This document shows positions 8,219-18,233 of a DNA stretch of 64,000 bases, in pieces. The position numbers and the translations under genes were made by a program. The DNA is from Microbacterium sp. No. 7 (GTDB taxonomy: Bacteria; Actinomycetota; Actinomycetes; Actinomycetales; Microbacteriaceae), in NCBI RefSeq assembly GCF_001314225.1, contig NZ_CP012697.1:1860001-1924000 (forward strand), read 5' to 3'. The stretch's first letter is position 1; every line of letters begins with the position of its first letter. Below the pieces are notes generated by a model that was not told where the DNA came from, searched no databases, and was given only the letters and a program-made list of their open reading frames with translations.

Positions 8219-11116
8219 GTGACCACGACCTCTGCGCCGAATCAGGCCACGCCCAGTCCCGCCCGCCGTGCACTGACGATCACCCTCGTGATCATCGTCG
8301 CCCTCGTCGCCGCGTTCTTCGTCTTCGCGAGCCTCTACGCCGATTGGCTGTGGTTCAGCCAGATCGGCTACGAGAGCGTGCTGCTGACGCAGTGGATCGC
8401 GCGCGCGATCATGTTCGCGGTCGGTTTCCTCGCGATGGCGCTGCCGGTGTTCGTCGCGATCCAGCTCGCCTACCGGCTGCGCCCCGTGTACGTGCGGCTC
8501 AGCTCGCAGCTGGACCACTACCAGGAGGTCGTCGAGCCGCTGCGCCGGCTCGCGATGTGGGGCATCCCCATCTTCTTCGGGTTCTTCGCCGGCTTCGCGG
8601 CCTCGGCGCAGTGGGAGACCGTGTGGCTGTGGATGCACGGCTCCGACGTCGGGACGCAGGACCCGCAGTTCGGCCTCGACATCGGCTTCTACCTCTTCGA
8701 CCTGCCGTTCCTCGGCTCGGCGGTCGGGTTCGCGTCGGCGGTGCTGCTCGTGTGCCTGCTCGTCACCGCCCTCGTGTCCTATCTGTACGGATCGGTGCGC
8801 ATCGGCCAGCGGGAGCTGCGCATCTCGAAGGCGGCGCGCATCCAGCTCGCGGTGCTGGCGGGCCTCTACCTGCTCGTGCAGGGCGCGAGCCTCTGGCTCG
8901 ACCGCTACAAGACGCTGCTGGAGCCGGGCGAGCGCGTCACGGGCGCGACCTACGTCGACGACAACGCGATCATCCCCGGCCTGGAGATCCTCGCGATCGC
9001 GGCGGCCGTCGTCGCGCTGCTGTTCTTCGTGACCGCCGTGATCGGCCGCTGGCGCTTCCCGCTCATCGGCACGGCGCTGCTCATCGTCACCTCGCTGGTC
9101 GTCGGCATCGGCTACCCGTGGATGGTGCGCCAGTTCCAGGTCGCGCCGAACTACGAGACGCTCGAGAGCAAGTACGTGCAGCGCAACCTCGAGGCGACGA
9201 AGCTCGCCTACGGCATCGACGGCCTGGAGAAGAGCGACTTCGAGGCGGTGACCGACGTCGAGCCGGGCCAGCTGCGCGCCGACGCCGAGACGACGGCGTC
9301 CATCCGCATCATGGACCCCGCGATCATCAGCCCGACGATCCAGCAGCTCGAGCAGTACCGCTCGTACTACCGCTTCCCCGACAACCTCGACGTCGACCGC
9401 TACGAGCTCGACGGGCGCTCGCAGGACGCCGTCGTCGCGGTGCGCGAGCTGAACCTTGCGCAGCTCGGAACGCAGGGCGCGTCGTGGTACAACACGACCC
9501 TGGTCTACACGCACGGCTACGGCATGGTCGCCGCGAAGGGCAACGACCGCACGGCCGACGGCAACCCCGTGTTCATGGAGCGCGGCATCCCCACCGCCGG
9601 CGAGCTGACCACGGGGCGCGCGTACGAGCCGCGCGTCTACTTCGGCGAGTCGTCGCCGCTGTACTCGATCGTGGGCGCCCCCGAGGGCTCCGACGACATC
9701 GAGATGGACTACCCGCGCGGCACCGACGGCACGCGCACGACCTTCACGGGCGACGGCGGGCCGAGCGTCGGCAACCTGTTCAACCGCCTCATCTACGCGA
9801 TGAAGTTCCAGTCGACCGACATCCTGTTCTCGGACGGCGTCAACGAGGAGTCGCAGATCCTCTACGACCGCAACCCGCGCACGCGCGTGGCGAAGGTCGC
9901 GCCCTACCTCGAGCTCGACAACGACCCGTACCCGTCGGTCGTCGACGGCCGCATCGTGTGGATCGTCGACGGATACACGCTGAGCGCGAACTACCCGTAC
10001 TCCGAGGTGCGCAGCCTGCGCGACGCGATCAGCGACACGTCGAACGCCTCGCCGCGCGTCGCGCTCGACGACATCAACTACATCCGCAACTCCGTCAAGG
10101 CGACGGTCGACGCCTACGACGGCTCGGTGACGCTGTACGCGTGGGACGAGGAGGACCCGCTGCTGAAGGCGTGGCAGGAGATCTACCCGGCCACGACCAA
10201 GCCGATCTCGGAGATGAGCTCGGAGCTGATGAGCCACGTGCGCTACCCGACCGACCTGTTCAAGGTGCAGCGCGCCATGCTCGGCACGTACCACGTCGAC
10301 GACGCGGCCTCGTTCATCCGCCGCGACAACGCGTGGCGCACCCCGAACGACCCGCCGAACCCGACGACGCTGCAGCCGCCGTACTACCTGACCATGCAGA
10401 TGCCGGGCCAGGAGGCGCCGACGTACTCGATGTTCACGTCGTTCATCCCCGCCTCCGAGGGGGAGGGCGCCCGCAACGTGCTGATGGGCTACCTCGCGGT
10501 GGACGCGAACGCGGGCAGCGAGGCGGGCGAGAAGGGCGAGGGCTACGGCAAGCTGCGGCTGCTGGAGATCAGCGCCGACGTGAGCGTGCCGGGACCGGGT
10601 CAGGTGCAGAACCGGTTCAACTCCGACCAGGAGGTCTCGTCGCAGATCAACCTGCTCAAGCAGGGTCAGTCGGAGGTGCTCAACGGCAACCTGCTGACGC
10701 TGCCGGTCGGCGGCGGCCTGCTCTACGTGCAGCCGGTCTTCGTGCAGGCCTCCAGCGGCACGAAGCTGCCCGCGCTGCGGAAGATCCTCGTGGCCTTCGG
10801 CGACGAGGTCGCGTTCGAGGACACGCTGCAGGAGGCGCTCGACGCGCTCTTCGGCGGCGACTCCGGCGCCGCGACCGGCGACGGCGACGTCGTCGACGCG
10901 ACGCCCACGCCGACGCCCACCGAGCCGGGCGAGCCCACGCCCACGCCGACGCCGGGGGAGCCGGGCACGCCGCTGGAGACCGCGAAGGCCGACGCGCGGC
11001 AGGCCATGCTCGACCGCGACGCCGCGCTCAAGTCGGGCGACCTCGCGGCCTTCGCCGAGGCCGACGCGCGGCTCACCGACGCCGTCGAGCGGCTGCTGGA
11101 GCTCTCGGGGGAGTAG
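8219..11116 (+). CDS. UPF0182 family integral membrane protein
   Basis: The 965-residue protein starts with about seven membrane helices within the first 300 residues (LVIIVALVAAFFVFASLYADWLWF and similar). A large extracytoplasmic region follows with the hallmarks of UPF0182: WYNTTLVYTHGYGMVAA, YFGESSPLYSIVGAP and MFTSFIPAS. The C-terminus carries a Thr/Pro repeat (TPTPTPTEPGEPTPTPTPG) and a charged helical tail. Function is unknown; the family is widespread in actinobacteria (Rv3193c) and cyanobacteria. The GTG start is only 6 nt after a TAGGAT box, so the mRNA is probably leaderless. A perfect 16-bp hairpin follows the gene. Confidence 0.92.
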   Translation: MTTTSAPNQATPSPARRALTITLVIIVALVAAFFVFASLYADWLWFSQIGYESVLLTQWIARAIMFAVGFLAMALPVFVAIQLAYRLRPVYVRLSSQLDHYQEVVEPLRRLAMWGIPIFFGFFAGFAASAQWETVWLWMHGSDVGTQDPQFGLDIGFYLFDLPFLGSAVGFASAVLLVCLLVTALVSYLYGSVRIGQRELRISKAARIQLAVLAGLYLLVQGASLWLDRYKTLLEPGERVTGATYVDDNAIIPGLEILAIAAAVVALLFFVTAVIGRWRFPLIGTALLIVTSLVVGIGYPWMVRQFQVAPNYETLESKYVQRNLEATKLAYGIDGLEKSDFEAVTDVEPGQLRADAETTASIRIMDPAIISPTIQQLEQYRSYYRFPDNLDVDRYELDGRSQDAVVAVRELNLAQLGTQGASWYNTTLVYTHGYGMVAAKGNDRTADGNPVFMERGIPTAGELTTGRAYEPRVYFGESSPLYSIVGAPEGSDDIEMDYPRGTDGTRTTFTGDGGPSVGNLFNRLIYAMKFQSTDILFSDGVNEESQILYDRNPRTRVAKVAPYLELDNDPYPSVVDGRIVWIVDGYTLSANYPYSEVRSLRDAISDTSNASPRVALDDINYIRNSVKATVDAYDGSVTLYAWDEEDPLLKAWQEIYPATTKPISEMSSELMSHVRYPTDLFKVQRAMLGTYHVDDAASFIRRDNAWRTPNDPPNPTTLQPPYYLTMQMPGQEAPTYSMFTSFIPASEGEGARNVLMGYLAVDANAGSEAGEKGEGYGKLRLLEISADVSVPGPGQVQNRFNSDQEVSSQINLLKQGQSEVLNGNLLTLPVGGGLLYVQPVFVQASSGTKLPALRKILVAFGDEVAFEDTLQEALDALFGGDSGAATGDGDVVDATPTPTPTEPGEPTPTPTPGEPGTPLETAKADARQAMLDRDAALKSGDLAAFAEADARLTDAVERLLELSGE

Positions 11117-11143
11117 GCCGAGGAGGACGGCTCCCGCTCATAC

Positions 11144-11179
11144 GCACAGGGCCCGCGGCATGCGCCGCGGGCCCTGTGC
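11144..11179 (+). terminator. Intrinsic terminator hairpin after the UPF0182 gene
   Basis: A perfect 16-bp stem (11144-11159 with 11164-11179) closes a 4-base loop ATGC. There is no T-tract, which is common in very GC-rich genomes. It lies 27 nt after the stop codon. Confidence 0.8.
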
Positions 11180-11210
11180 GCTGCCGCGCGCCGCGCATCC
11201 CGGCGTGAGC

Positions 11211-11244
11211 TAGAGTTGCATGGCTGCGTATATGCAGACCTGCA
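11211..11244 (+). promoter_or_regulatory. Promoter and possible TetR operator for the efflux operon
   Basis: TAGAGT at 11211-11216 resembles a -10 box. Downstream, TGCAG-AC-CTGCA at 11233-11244 is a perfect dyad, and GCGTATATGC at 11226-11235 is a near-dyad. Their position between the likely transcription start and the efflux gene fits autorepression by the TetR protein encoded in the same operon. No binding has been tested. Confidence 0.4.
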
Positions 11245-11252
11245 CGTATTGA

Positions 11253-13530
<2,278 letters not shown>

Positions 13531-13570
13531 TCCTCCGCGCCGGGCCGGCGAGCCCGCGCGGCGGCCCGCG

Positions 13571-13957
13571 TCAGAGGATCAGGCCGACCGCGAGGGCGAT
13601 GACGCCGAGCGCCGGGGCGGCCCCCTGGGCGAGGGCGGCGGAGAGCCTCTTCGGGCTGGAGATCACCAGCACCGCCGCGGCCGCCGTCATGGCGCCCGCG
13701 CCGGCGAACACGAGCGCGGCGCCGACCGCGTCCTGACCCGCGACGAAGAAGGCGATGCCCGCCGCGACCATGACGGCGAGGAAGAGGTTGTAGAAGCCCT
13801 GGTTGAACGCCAGCTCCTTGGTCGTCCGCGCCTCCTCGGCCGTCGTGCCGAAGACGGCGCGCACCCGGCGGGACGTCCAGGCGATCGACTCCATGTAGAA
13901 GATGTAGACGTGCAGCGCGGCGGCGATGCCCGCGAGGACCAGTCCGGCCACGATCAT
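13571..13957 (-). CDS. DUF1304 small membrane protein
   Basis: The 128-residue protein has four hydrophobic helices and the DUF1304 signature: HVYIFYMESIAW in helix 1 and NQGFYNLFLA in helix 2. It is an inner-membrane protein of unknown function. It stands alone, 40 bp from the convergent TetR gene and separated from the XRE-like gene by 64 bp upstream. The ATG at 13957 is the only good start. Confidence 0.85.
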   Translation of the reverse strand: MIVAGLVLAGIAAALHVYIFYMESIAWTSRRVRAVFGTTAEEARTTKELAFNQGFYNLFLAVMVAAGIAFFVAGQDAVGAALVFAGAGAMTAAAAVLVISSPKRLSAALAQGAAPALGVIALAVGLIL

Positions 13958-14021
13958 GCGCAGCCCCTTTCCGCACTCCGTCGAGTGCTCCCATCCGTAT
14001 CCTTCCAGAGCGCGCCGCGGG

Positions 14022-14966
14022 TCACCCCGCGTCTGCGGGGGCGTGCGGCGGCTCGTCGCCGTCGAAGCCCCAGCGGATGCCGAGGCTGCCGGGGCCGAAG
14101 CCGCGGCGGGTCGCGTGCACCGTGGAGCCCGTCATCGTGCGGGGGATGACGAGCTCGCCGTCCTCGTCGTCCTCGACCTCCTGAACCCATGCCGGCCGGA
14201 TGCCGGGAGGGAAGCGCACCTGCACGACGAGCTCCCTGCTCGCGCGGAGGACCCCGTGGACCGCATACCGATCCGGCGGATAGCTCTCGGGGACGCGTAT
14301 GCCGTACTCCACGATGAAATCCCCCGGAGCGGCGACGGGGGCGTCGAGCTCGAACCGGGCGCCCATGAGATGGCCGCTCGGGTGCTGGTGCACGGCGGTG
14401 ATCGCCCCTCCGCTGATCGCGTAGACCTCCGGCCGATCCGGCTGCTCGGTCACGAGCGGGACCCTGAAGATGATCGGGATGGCGCGCACGACGCGGGTCG
14501 TGGCCTGCACGAGGGCTCTGCTCGTGTACTCCCGGGCTCCGCCGTTCGCGCCGACGACGGCGATGTTGACGGACGAGGTCTCTCGGAGCCAGGACTGGGG
14601 ATCGGTGCCCAGCTGCGCCCTCGTCTCCTCGAGCGCGGCGCTGATCTCCTCGTCGGACATCGCGATCCCCGGGGTGCGCGACCGGCCGACGCGACGGGTG
14701 GGGCCGATCAGGCTCGTGAGAGAGCGCGGCGCGAGGCCGAGGAGGTGCTCCAGCTCGCTGACCGCGGCCAGCGATGCGGCCCCCTCGGGGCGACGGGCGC
14801 CGGACCTCCAGAAGCTGAGCGTCGCCGCAGAGACGGGGCTTCCCGCATCGGCGAGACGGCGGTGGAGCCGGGCGAGCGAGATCCGCCGAGCCGCGATCGC
14901 CTCGCGAAGCGCGGCGGCGAAGGGCGACGGCGATGACGCCGACGTGTCGCCTGGTGCTGCTGCCAT
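14022..14966 (-). CDS. Predicted DNA-binding protein with N-terminal HTH and unknown C-terminal domain
   Basis: The 314-residue protein begins with an XRE-like helix-turn-helix (residues about 18-65: LREAIAARRISLARLHRRL, then SAATLSFWRSGARRPEG). The rest (about 100-300) is rich in beta-strand sequence with motifs such as HQHPSGHLMGARFEL and YPPDRYAVHGVL; I do not recognise this domain. It may sense a ligand or interact with the cell envelope. There is no signal peptide or membrane helix. It is downstream of the Tat-exported protein gene on the same strand, with a terminator hairpin between, so it is probably a separate unit. Confidence 0.65.
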   Translation of the reverse strand: MAAAPGDTSASSPSPFAAALREAIAARRISLARLHRRLADAGSPVSAATLSFWRSGARRPEGAASLAAVSELEHLLGLAPRSLTSLIGPTRRVGRSRTPGIAMSDEEISAALEETRAQLGTDPQSWLRETSSVNIAVVGANGGAREYTSRALVQATTRVVRAIPIIFRVPLVTEQPDRPEVYAISGGAITAVHQHPSGHLMGARFELDAPVAAPGDFIVEYGIRVPESYPPDRYAVHGVLRASRELVVQVRFPPGIRPAWVQEVEDDEDGELVIPRTMTGSTVHATRRGFGPGSLGIRWGFDGDEPPHAPADAG

Positions 14967-15034
14967 GTCTGCGCCTGCCCGAACGCGAGCCGTGCCGATG
15001 CGATCTGCGTCGTACGAGCGATGCTAGAGGACCG

Positions 15035-15079
15035 AGGCGGCGGGCCGGAAGGACGAGGTTCCGTTCCGGCCCGCCGCCT
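15035..15079 (-). terminator. Terminator hairpin after the Tat-exported protein gene
   Basis: A perfect 16-bp stem (15035-15050 with 15064-15079) has a 13-nt loop. It lies 24 nt beyond the stop of the minus-strand gene and separates it from the HTH gene. Confidence 0.75.
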
Positions 15080-15103
15080 GTCAGGGCCGACGGTCGCGAG
15101 GCG

Positions 15104-15961
15104 TCAGGAGCAGCCGCCCTGCACGATGCTGTTGCCGAGCGAGTGACCCGCGTGGTTTCCGTTGTTCGCGTCGGTCCACAGGCCGGAGGCCGTGAGGCTG
15201 AGCTGAGGGCTCAGCCCGCCGATCATCGTGTCGAGGCCGCTGCTCACCCACGAACCGAGGAACGGGATGGCGCCCAGCGCGAGGACGAGGGTGTCGTACG
15301 CCGGAAGGCTCTTCGCGTCGGGGGGCACGATCGCGCCGAGGTAGTTCCACCCGGTCTGACCGCACGGCTGCAGGCCGACGATCTGCAGCTGGCGGGCGAT
15401 GGAGAACGTCACCGCGAGGTGGGCGACGCGGTCCGCGCCCGTGCCCGAGTAGGTCGTGGTGGTGTTGAACGTGAGGAAGTCGGCGACCGAGAGGGGCGTG
15501 AGCCAGTTCGGGCCGGTCACGCCGGGACCGCGACCGCTGAGCCCGGCCTGGGCGGCGACGCTCGCCACGATCGCCGTCGCATACGCGAGGGAGTACGTGG
15601 CGAACAGCGGGGTCGCGAGGGCGATCGCCGCGTCAGCGGGGATCGTGCTGCCCAGCACGGTGGGCGCGGGCAGCGTGTAGGTCCACGTGCCCACGGCGGT
15701 CTCGCTGATCAGCAGCGGGCTGTCGGGGACGGTCGTCCCGCACTGCGCCGACACCGTGAACCCGGGGAAGAGGTTTCCGGATCCGGCGAAGTCGAGCACG
15801 CAGCCGCCGCCGATGGAGACGTCCCACGGGGTCGTGGCGGTGGCGGCGGCGACGGGCGAGGCGACCGCCGCGGCGATGACGGGAAGCGACCAGGCGGCGC
15901 CCTTGACGAGACTGCGGCGGGGCATCCCCGCCGACGGTGATGCGGTGATCTCTTCGGTCAC
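15104..15961 (-). CDS. Tat-exported hypothetical protein
   Basis: The 285-residue protein has a twin-arginine type signal: PRRSLVKGAAW followed by LPVIAAAVASPVAAA, with probable cleavage after AAA near residue 40. The mature part is Thr/Ser/Ala-rich with a few cysteines (GGGCVLDF, SAQCGTT, LQPCGQT, QGGCS) that could pair outside the cell. No enzyme motif is recognisable. The GTG start has a GAAGGAG site 7 nt upstream. An AraC-type gene is transcribed into it from 91 bp upstream on the same strand, so the two may be coregulated. Surface or extracellular location is inferred from the signal only. Confidence 0.7.
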   Translation of the reverse strand: MTEEITASPSAGMPRRSLVKGAAWSLPVIAAAVASPVAAATATTPWDVSIGGGCVLDFAGSGNLFPGFTVSAQCGTTVPDSPLLISETAVGTWTYTLPAPTVLGSTIPADAAIALATPLFATYSLAYATAIVASVAAQAGLSGRGPGVTGPNWLTPLSVADFLTFNTTTTYSGTGADRVAHLAVTFSIARQLQIVGLQPCGQTGWNYLGAIVPPDAKSLPAYDTLVLALGAIPFLGSWVSSGLDTMIGGLSPQLSLTASGLWTDANNGNHAGHSLGNSIVQGGCS

Positions 15962-16052
15962 GAGAGCACTCCTTCAAGTTCATGGGTCACGGGGAGAGTC
16001 TTGGCTGGTTGCGCCGCCCTCCCCCCGGTGAACGGCGCAACCGACTCCGTTT

Positions 16053-16994
16053 CTAGCCGCCGGGTCGTTCGATGACGGCGCCGTGGTCGGGTGCGACCTG
16101 AACTGTGGCGGGTTCTCCCGGGTTCCGGCGCGCGGCGCGCGAGCGACGCGGTGTCGGCATCCCCTCGCGGAGGAACGCCGAGCGCATGGAGCCGCCGTCG
16201 GCGAAGCCCGCGCTGCGGGCGATCTGATCGAGCGACAGCACGTCGTAGTCCGGGTTCCCGAGCATCGACGACGCCACGTCGACGCGTGCCCGGCGGAGCG
16301 CGCCGCGAGGCGTCGCCCCGTGCTCGGCGAAGAGGCGCTGGAGGTGACGTTCGGATATCGCCATGTCGTGCACGAGGGAGGCGACGCCGTAGTGGGCGTC
16401 GGCGGCGTTGAGCCGGATGAGGGCGTGCGCGCGCTCGTACAGGGATCCTCTGCGGTAGGCCGTCCGCGGCATCCCCGCGGACTCGAGCACGAGGCCCCAG
16501 ACGTGCTCGATCAAGAGGCGTTCGAGGAGATACGCGCTCACGGTGCCGGCCTCCGGCGGCGCGGACGCCGAGAGCGTTCCGAGAAGCGCGCGCAGCCCGC
16601 GGGCGAGCAGTCCCTCCGAGAGGACGCGGGGCAGCTCGATGTCCGTGCCGGCGAGGTCGGTCAGGGCGCGCCGCGGCAGCCAGACCATCGTGCACGAGCC
16701 CGGTCCGTTCCAGCGCACCAGCTCGTCGATGCCGTCGTGCAGGAGGAACGGCGACGTCGTCGCGCCGTCGGTCGCGGAGACGCGGAGACGGGCCGCCACG
16801 CCGTCGGGGAGCACGACCACGGCGAACCCGTCCTCCTGCCCGCTCCATCGCCATGTCGTCTGCTGCGTCCACCTGGACCTGCTGATCAGCACCGCGCGGT
16901 ACCGTCGGGCGCCCACGAACTGCGCGCCGTGCTCCGACGGCTCCGCCGTGATGCGCGCAGCCAGATAGGTCAGCGCGTCGTCGCCTGTCGCCAT
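16053..16994 (-). CDS. AraC-family transcriptional regulator
   Basis: The 313-residue protein has an N-terminal beta-rich sensor half (about 1-190, cupin-like as in AraC-binding-like domain proteins: WSGQEDGFAVVVLPDG) and a C-terminal pair of helix-turn-helices (about 200-300: ASLVHDMAISERHLQRLFAEHGATPRGALRRAR and IARSAGFADGGSMRSAFLREG). The second HTH keeps the GF.D.S.F.R pattern of AraC proteins. ATG at 16994 was chosen for its GAGGCGAG site; an in-frame upstream ATG at 17186 would add an unlikely Arg-rich leader. It lies upstream of the Tat-exported protein gene and divergent from a second AraC gene. Confidence 0.85.
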   Translation of the reverse strand: MATGDDALTYLAARITAEPSEHGAQFVGARRYRAVLISRSRWTQQTTWRWSGQEDGFAVVVLPDGVAARLRVSATDGATTSPFLLHDGIDELVRWNGPGSCTMVWLPRRALTDLAGTDIELPRVLSEGLLARGLRALLGTLSASAPPEAGTVSAYLLERLLIEHVWGLVLESAGMPRTAYRRGSLYERAHALIRLNAADAHYGVASLVHDMAISERHLQRLFAEHGATPRGALRRARVDVASSMLGNPDYDVLSLDQIARSAGFADGGSMRSAFLREGMPTPRRSRAARRNPGEPATVQVAPDHGAVIERPGG

Positions 16995-17270
16995 GTCTCG
17001 CCTCGCATTGCTCGCTCCGGTCGCGCGCGATCGCGGCGGCATCCGCACGCCACGCGATCGCGCTCCTCGGTAGGAGACGCCGTCGGCCGGCGATCGTTTC
17101 CCGTTCGGCCGAGATAGATCCGCTTTTGCAGGGATGGCGTTCCGGTTTCCCCGGAGTCCGTAACGGAGCAGATGGTGTGTTGTCACTGACCTATGAGACT
17201 CGGCGTCCGGGAGCAGCGATGCGATACCCAGGCGTGCCGGCAGAGCTCACCCATCGTCCGTTCGAGCCGA
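16995..17270. other. Shared control region of two divergent AraC-type genes
   Basis: This 276-bp stretch has no credible gene and is less GC-rich than its surroundings. It contains a perfect 11-base dyad TCCGTAACGGA at 17157-17167 and an AT-rich run with TAGATC near 17115. Either could belong to the promoters of the diverging regulators. Confidence 0.4.
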
Positions 17271-18176
17271 ATGTCGTCCGAATCCATGCGCAACGACCCC
17301 GTACCCGAGGCGCGATCCTCCGCGTCGGCCGCAAGGCTGGCCGCGTTCGGGTGGCGCACGGGCCGCCGCGGCGCCGCTCCGACGTCGTCGGTCGAGGTCG
17401 TCGCGAGCGGCACCTGGGCGGTCGCGAGGCTCTGGAGCAGCCCGTGCGTCCTCACGTCGTCGCCGCTGCCGCCTCGATCCATCCGTGTCGTCGTCGGGGT
17501 CCAGGGCGAGGCGGAGGTCGTCGCGGGCGGGGTCGGATCCGCCCTCCGCGCCGGGCAGATGATGGTGAGCGCCGGCGACACGCCCCTCTCGACGGACAGC
17601 TCCGGTCTCTGGGCCCGGTGCGAGTGGCGTCTGCCCTGGCGGGCCGCGCAGCACGAGCGGTTCGCACCCCACTTCGACCGGCCGCTCCCTCTGCCGGTCG
17701 CGAACCACGCGCTGCTGACGTCCACGACGAACGCACTGTGCGGCCACCCCGCTCTGGGCCGGTCGCCGAGCGCGGGGATGCTCGCCGACGTGCTGTCCCT
17801 CATCGTGCAGTCCGCGATCGTCGACGCGACCGGCGAGGCGATGGCGTTCACCACGGGTCAGCAGGCGCTGTTCCGGCGGGCGATGTCGGTCATCGAGTCG
17901 CGCTACGCCGACAGCGCCTTCGACGCCACGGCCCTGGCCGCGGCGCTCCACGTCTCGTCGAGGTATCTCAGGACCGTCTTCGCGGTGGCGCACACGACGC
18001 CGCGGATGGCGATCGAGGCCAGACGGGTGCGGGCGGCGTGGACGCTCCTCGGCAGCGACGACGCGTCGCACGGCGGCGCCCTGACCGCCGTCGCGCGAGA
18101 CGCGGGCTTCTCGACGGTCGCCCGCATGCAGGCGGCGCTGCGGCGCAGCGACGCGCCGGGCGGGCGTCCGGCGTAG
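17271..18176 (+). CDS. AraC-family transcriptional regulator
   Basis: The 301-residue protein has an N-terminal half of the AraC-binding-like (ligand-free beta barrel) type, with VVVGVQGEAEVVAGG and LRAGQMMVSAG, and a C-terminal DNA-binding half (about 205-295: IESRYADSAFDATALAAALHVSSRYLRTVFAVAHTTPRMAIEARRV and AVARDAGFSTVARMQAALRR). The GFS..ARMQAALRR element is close to the AraC consensus. Several in-frame starts exist; ATG 17271 or 17286 is most plausible and neither has a strong ribosome site. Its target is unknown; the divergent AraC gene and the facing permease are candidates. Confidence 0.82.
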   Translation: MSSESMRNDPVPEARSSASAARLAAFGWRTGRRGAAPTSSVEVVASGTWAVARLWSSPCVLTSSPLPPRSIRVVVGVQGEAEVVAGGVGSALRAGQMMVSAGDTPLSTDSSGLWARCEWRLPWRAAQHERFAPHFDRPLPLPVANHALLTSTTNALCGHPALGRSPSAGMLADVLSLIVQSAIVDATGEAMAFTTGQQALFRRAMSVIESRYADSAFDATALAAALHVSSRYLRTVFAVAHTTPRMAIEARRVRAAWTLLGSDDASHGGALTAVARDAGFSTVARMQAALRRSDAPGGRPA

Positions 18177-18229
18177 GCCGGCCCCCGGCGGACGCGAGCC
18201 GGCCTCGCATCGTCCGCCGGGAGCCGGCC
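18176..18229. terminator. Bidirectional terminator between the AraC gene and the permease fusion
   Basis: Arms 18176-18194 and 18211-18229 pair over 18 bp with a single C/A mismatch, around a 16-nt loop that is itself partly self-complementary. It serves convergent genes, ending 5 nt before the minus-strand stop. Confidence 0.75.
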
Positions 18230-18233
18230 GTCG

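Noticed and set aside
8177..10294. 705-codon minus-strand frame opposite the UPF0182 gene
   Set aside because: Val/Arg/Asp-rich antisense reading typical of high-GC DNA; the plus strand has clear membrane helices and family motifs.
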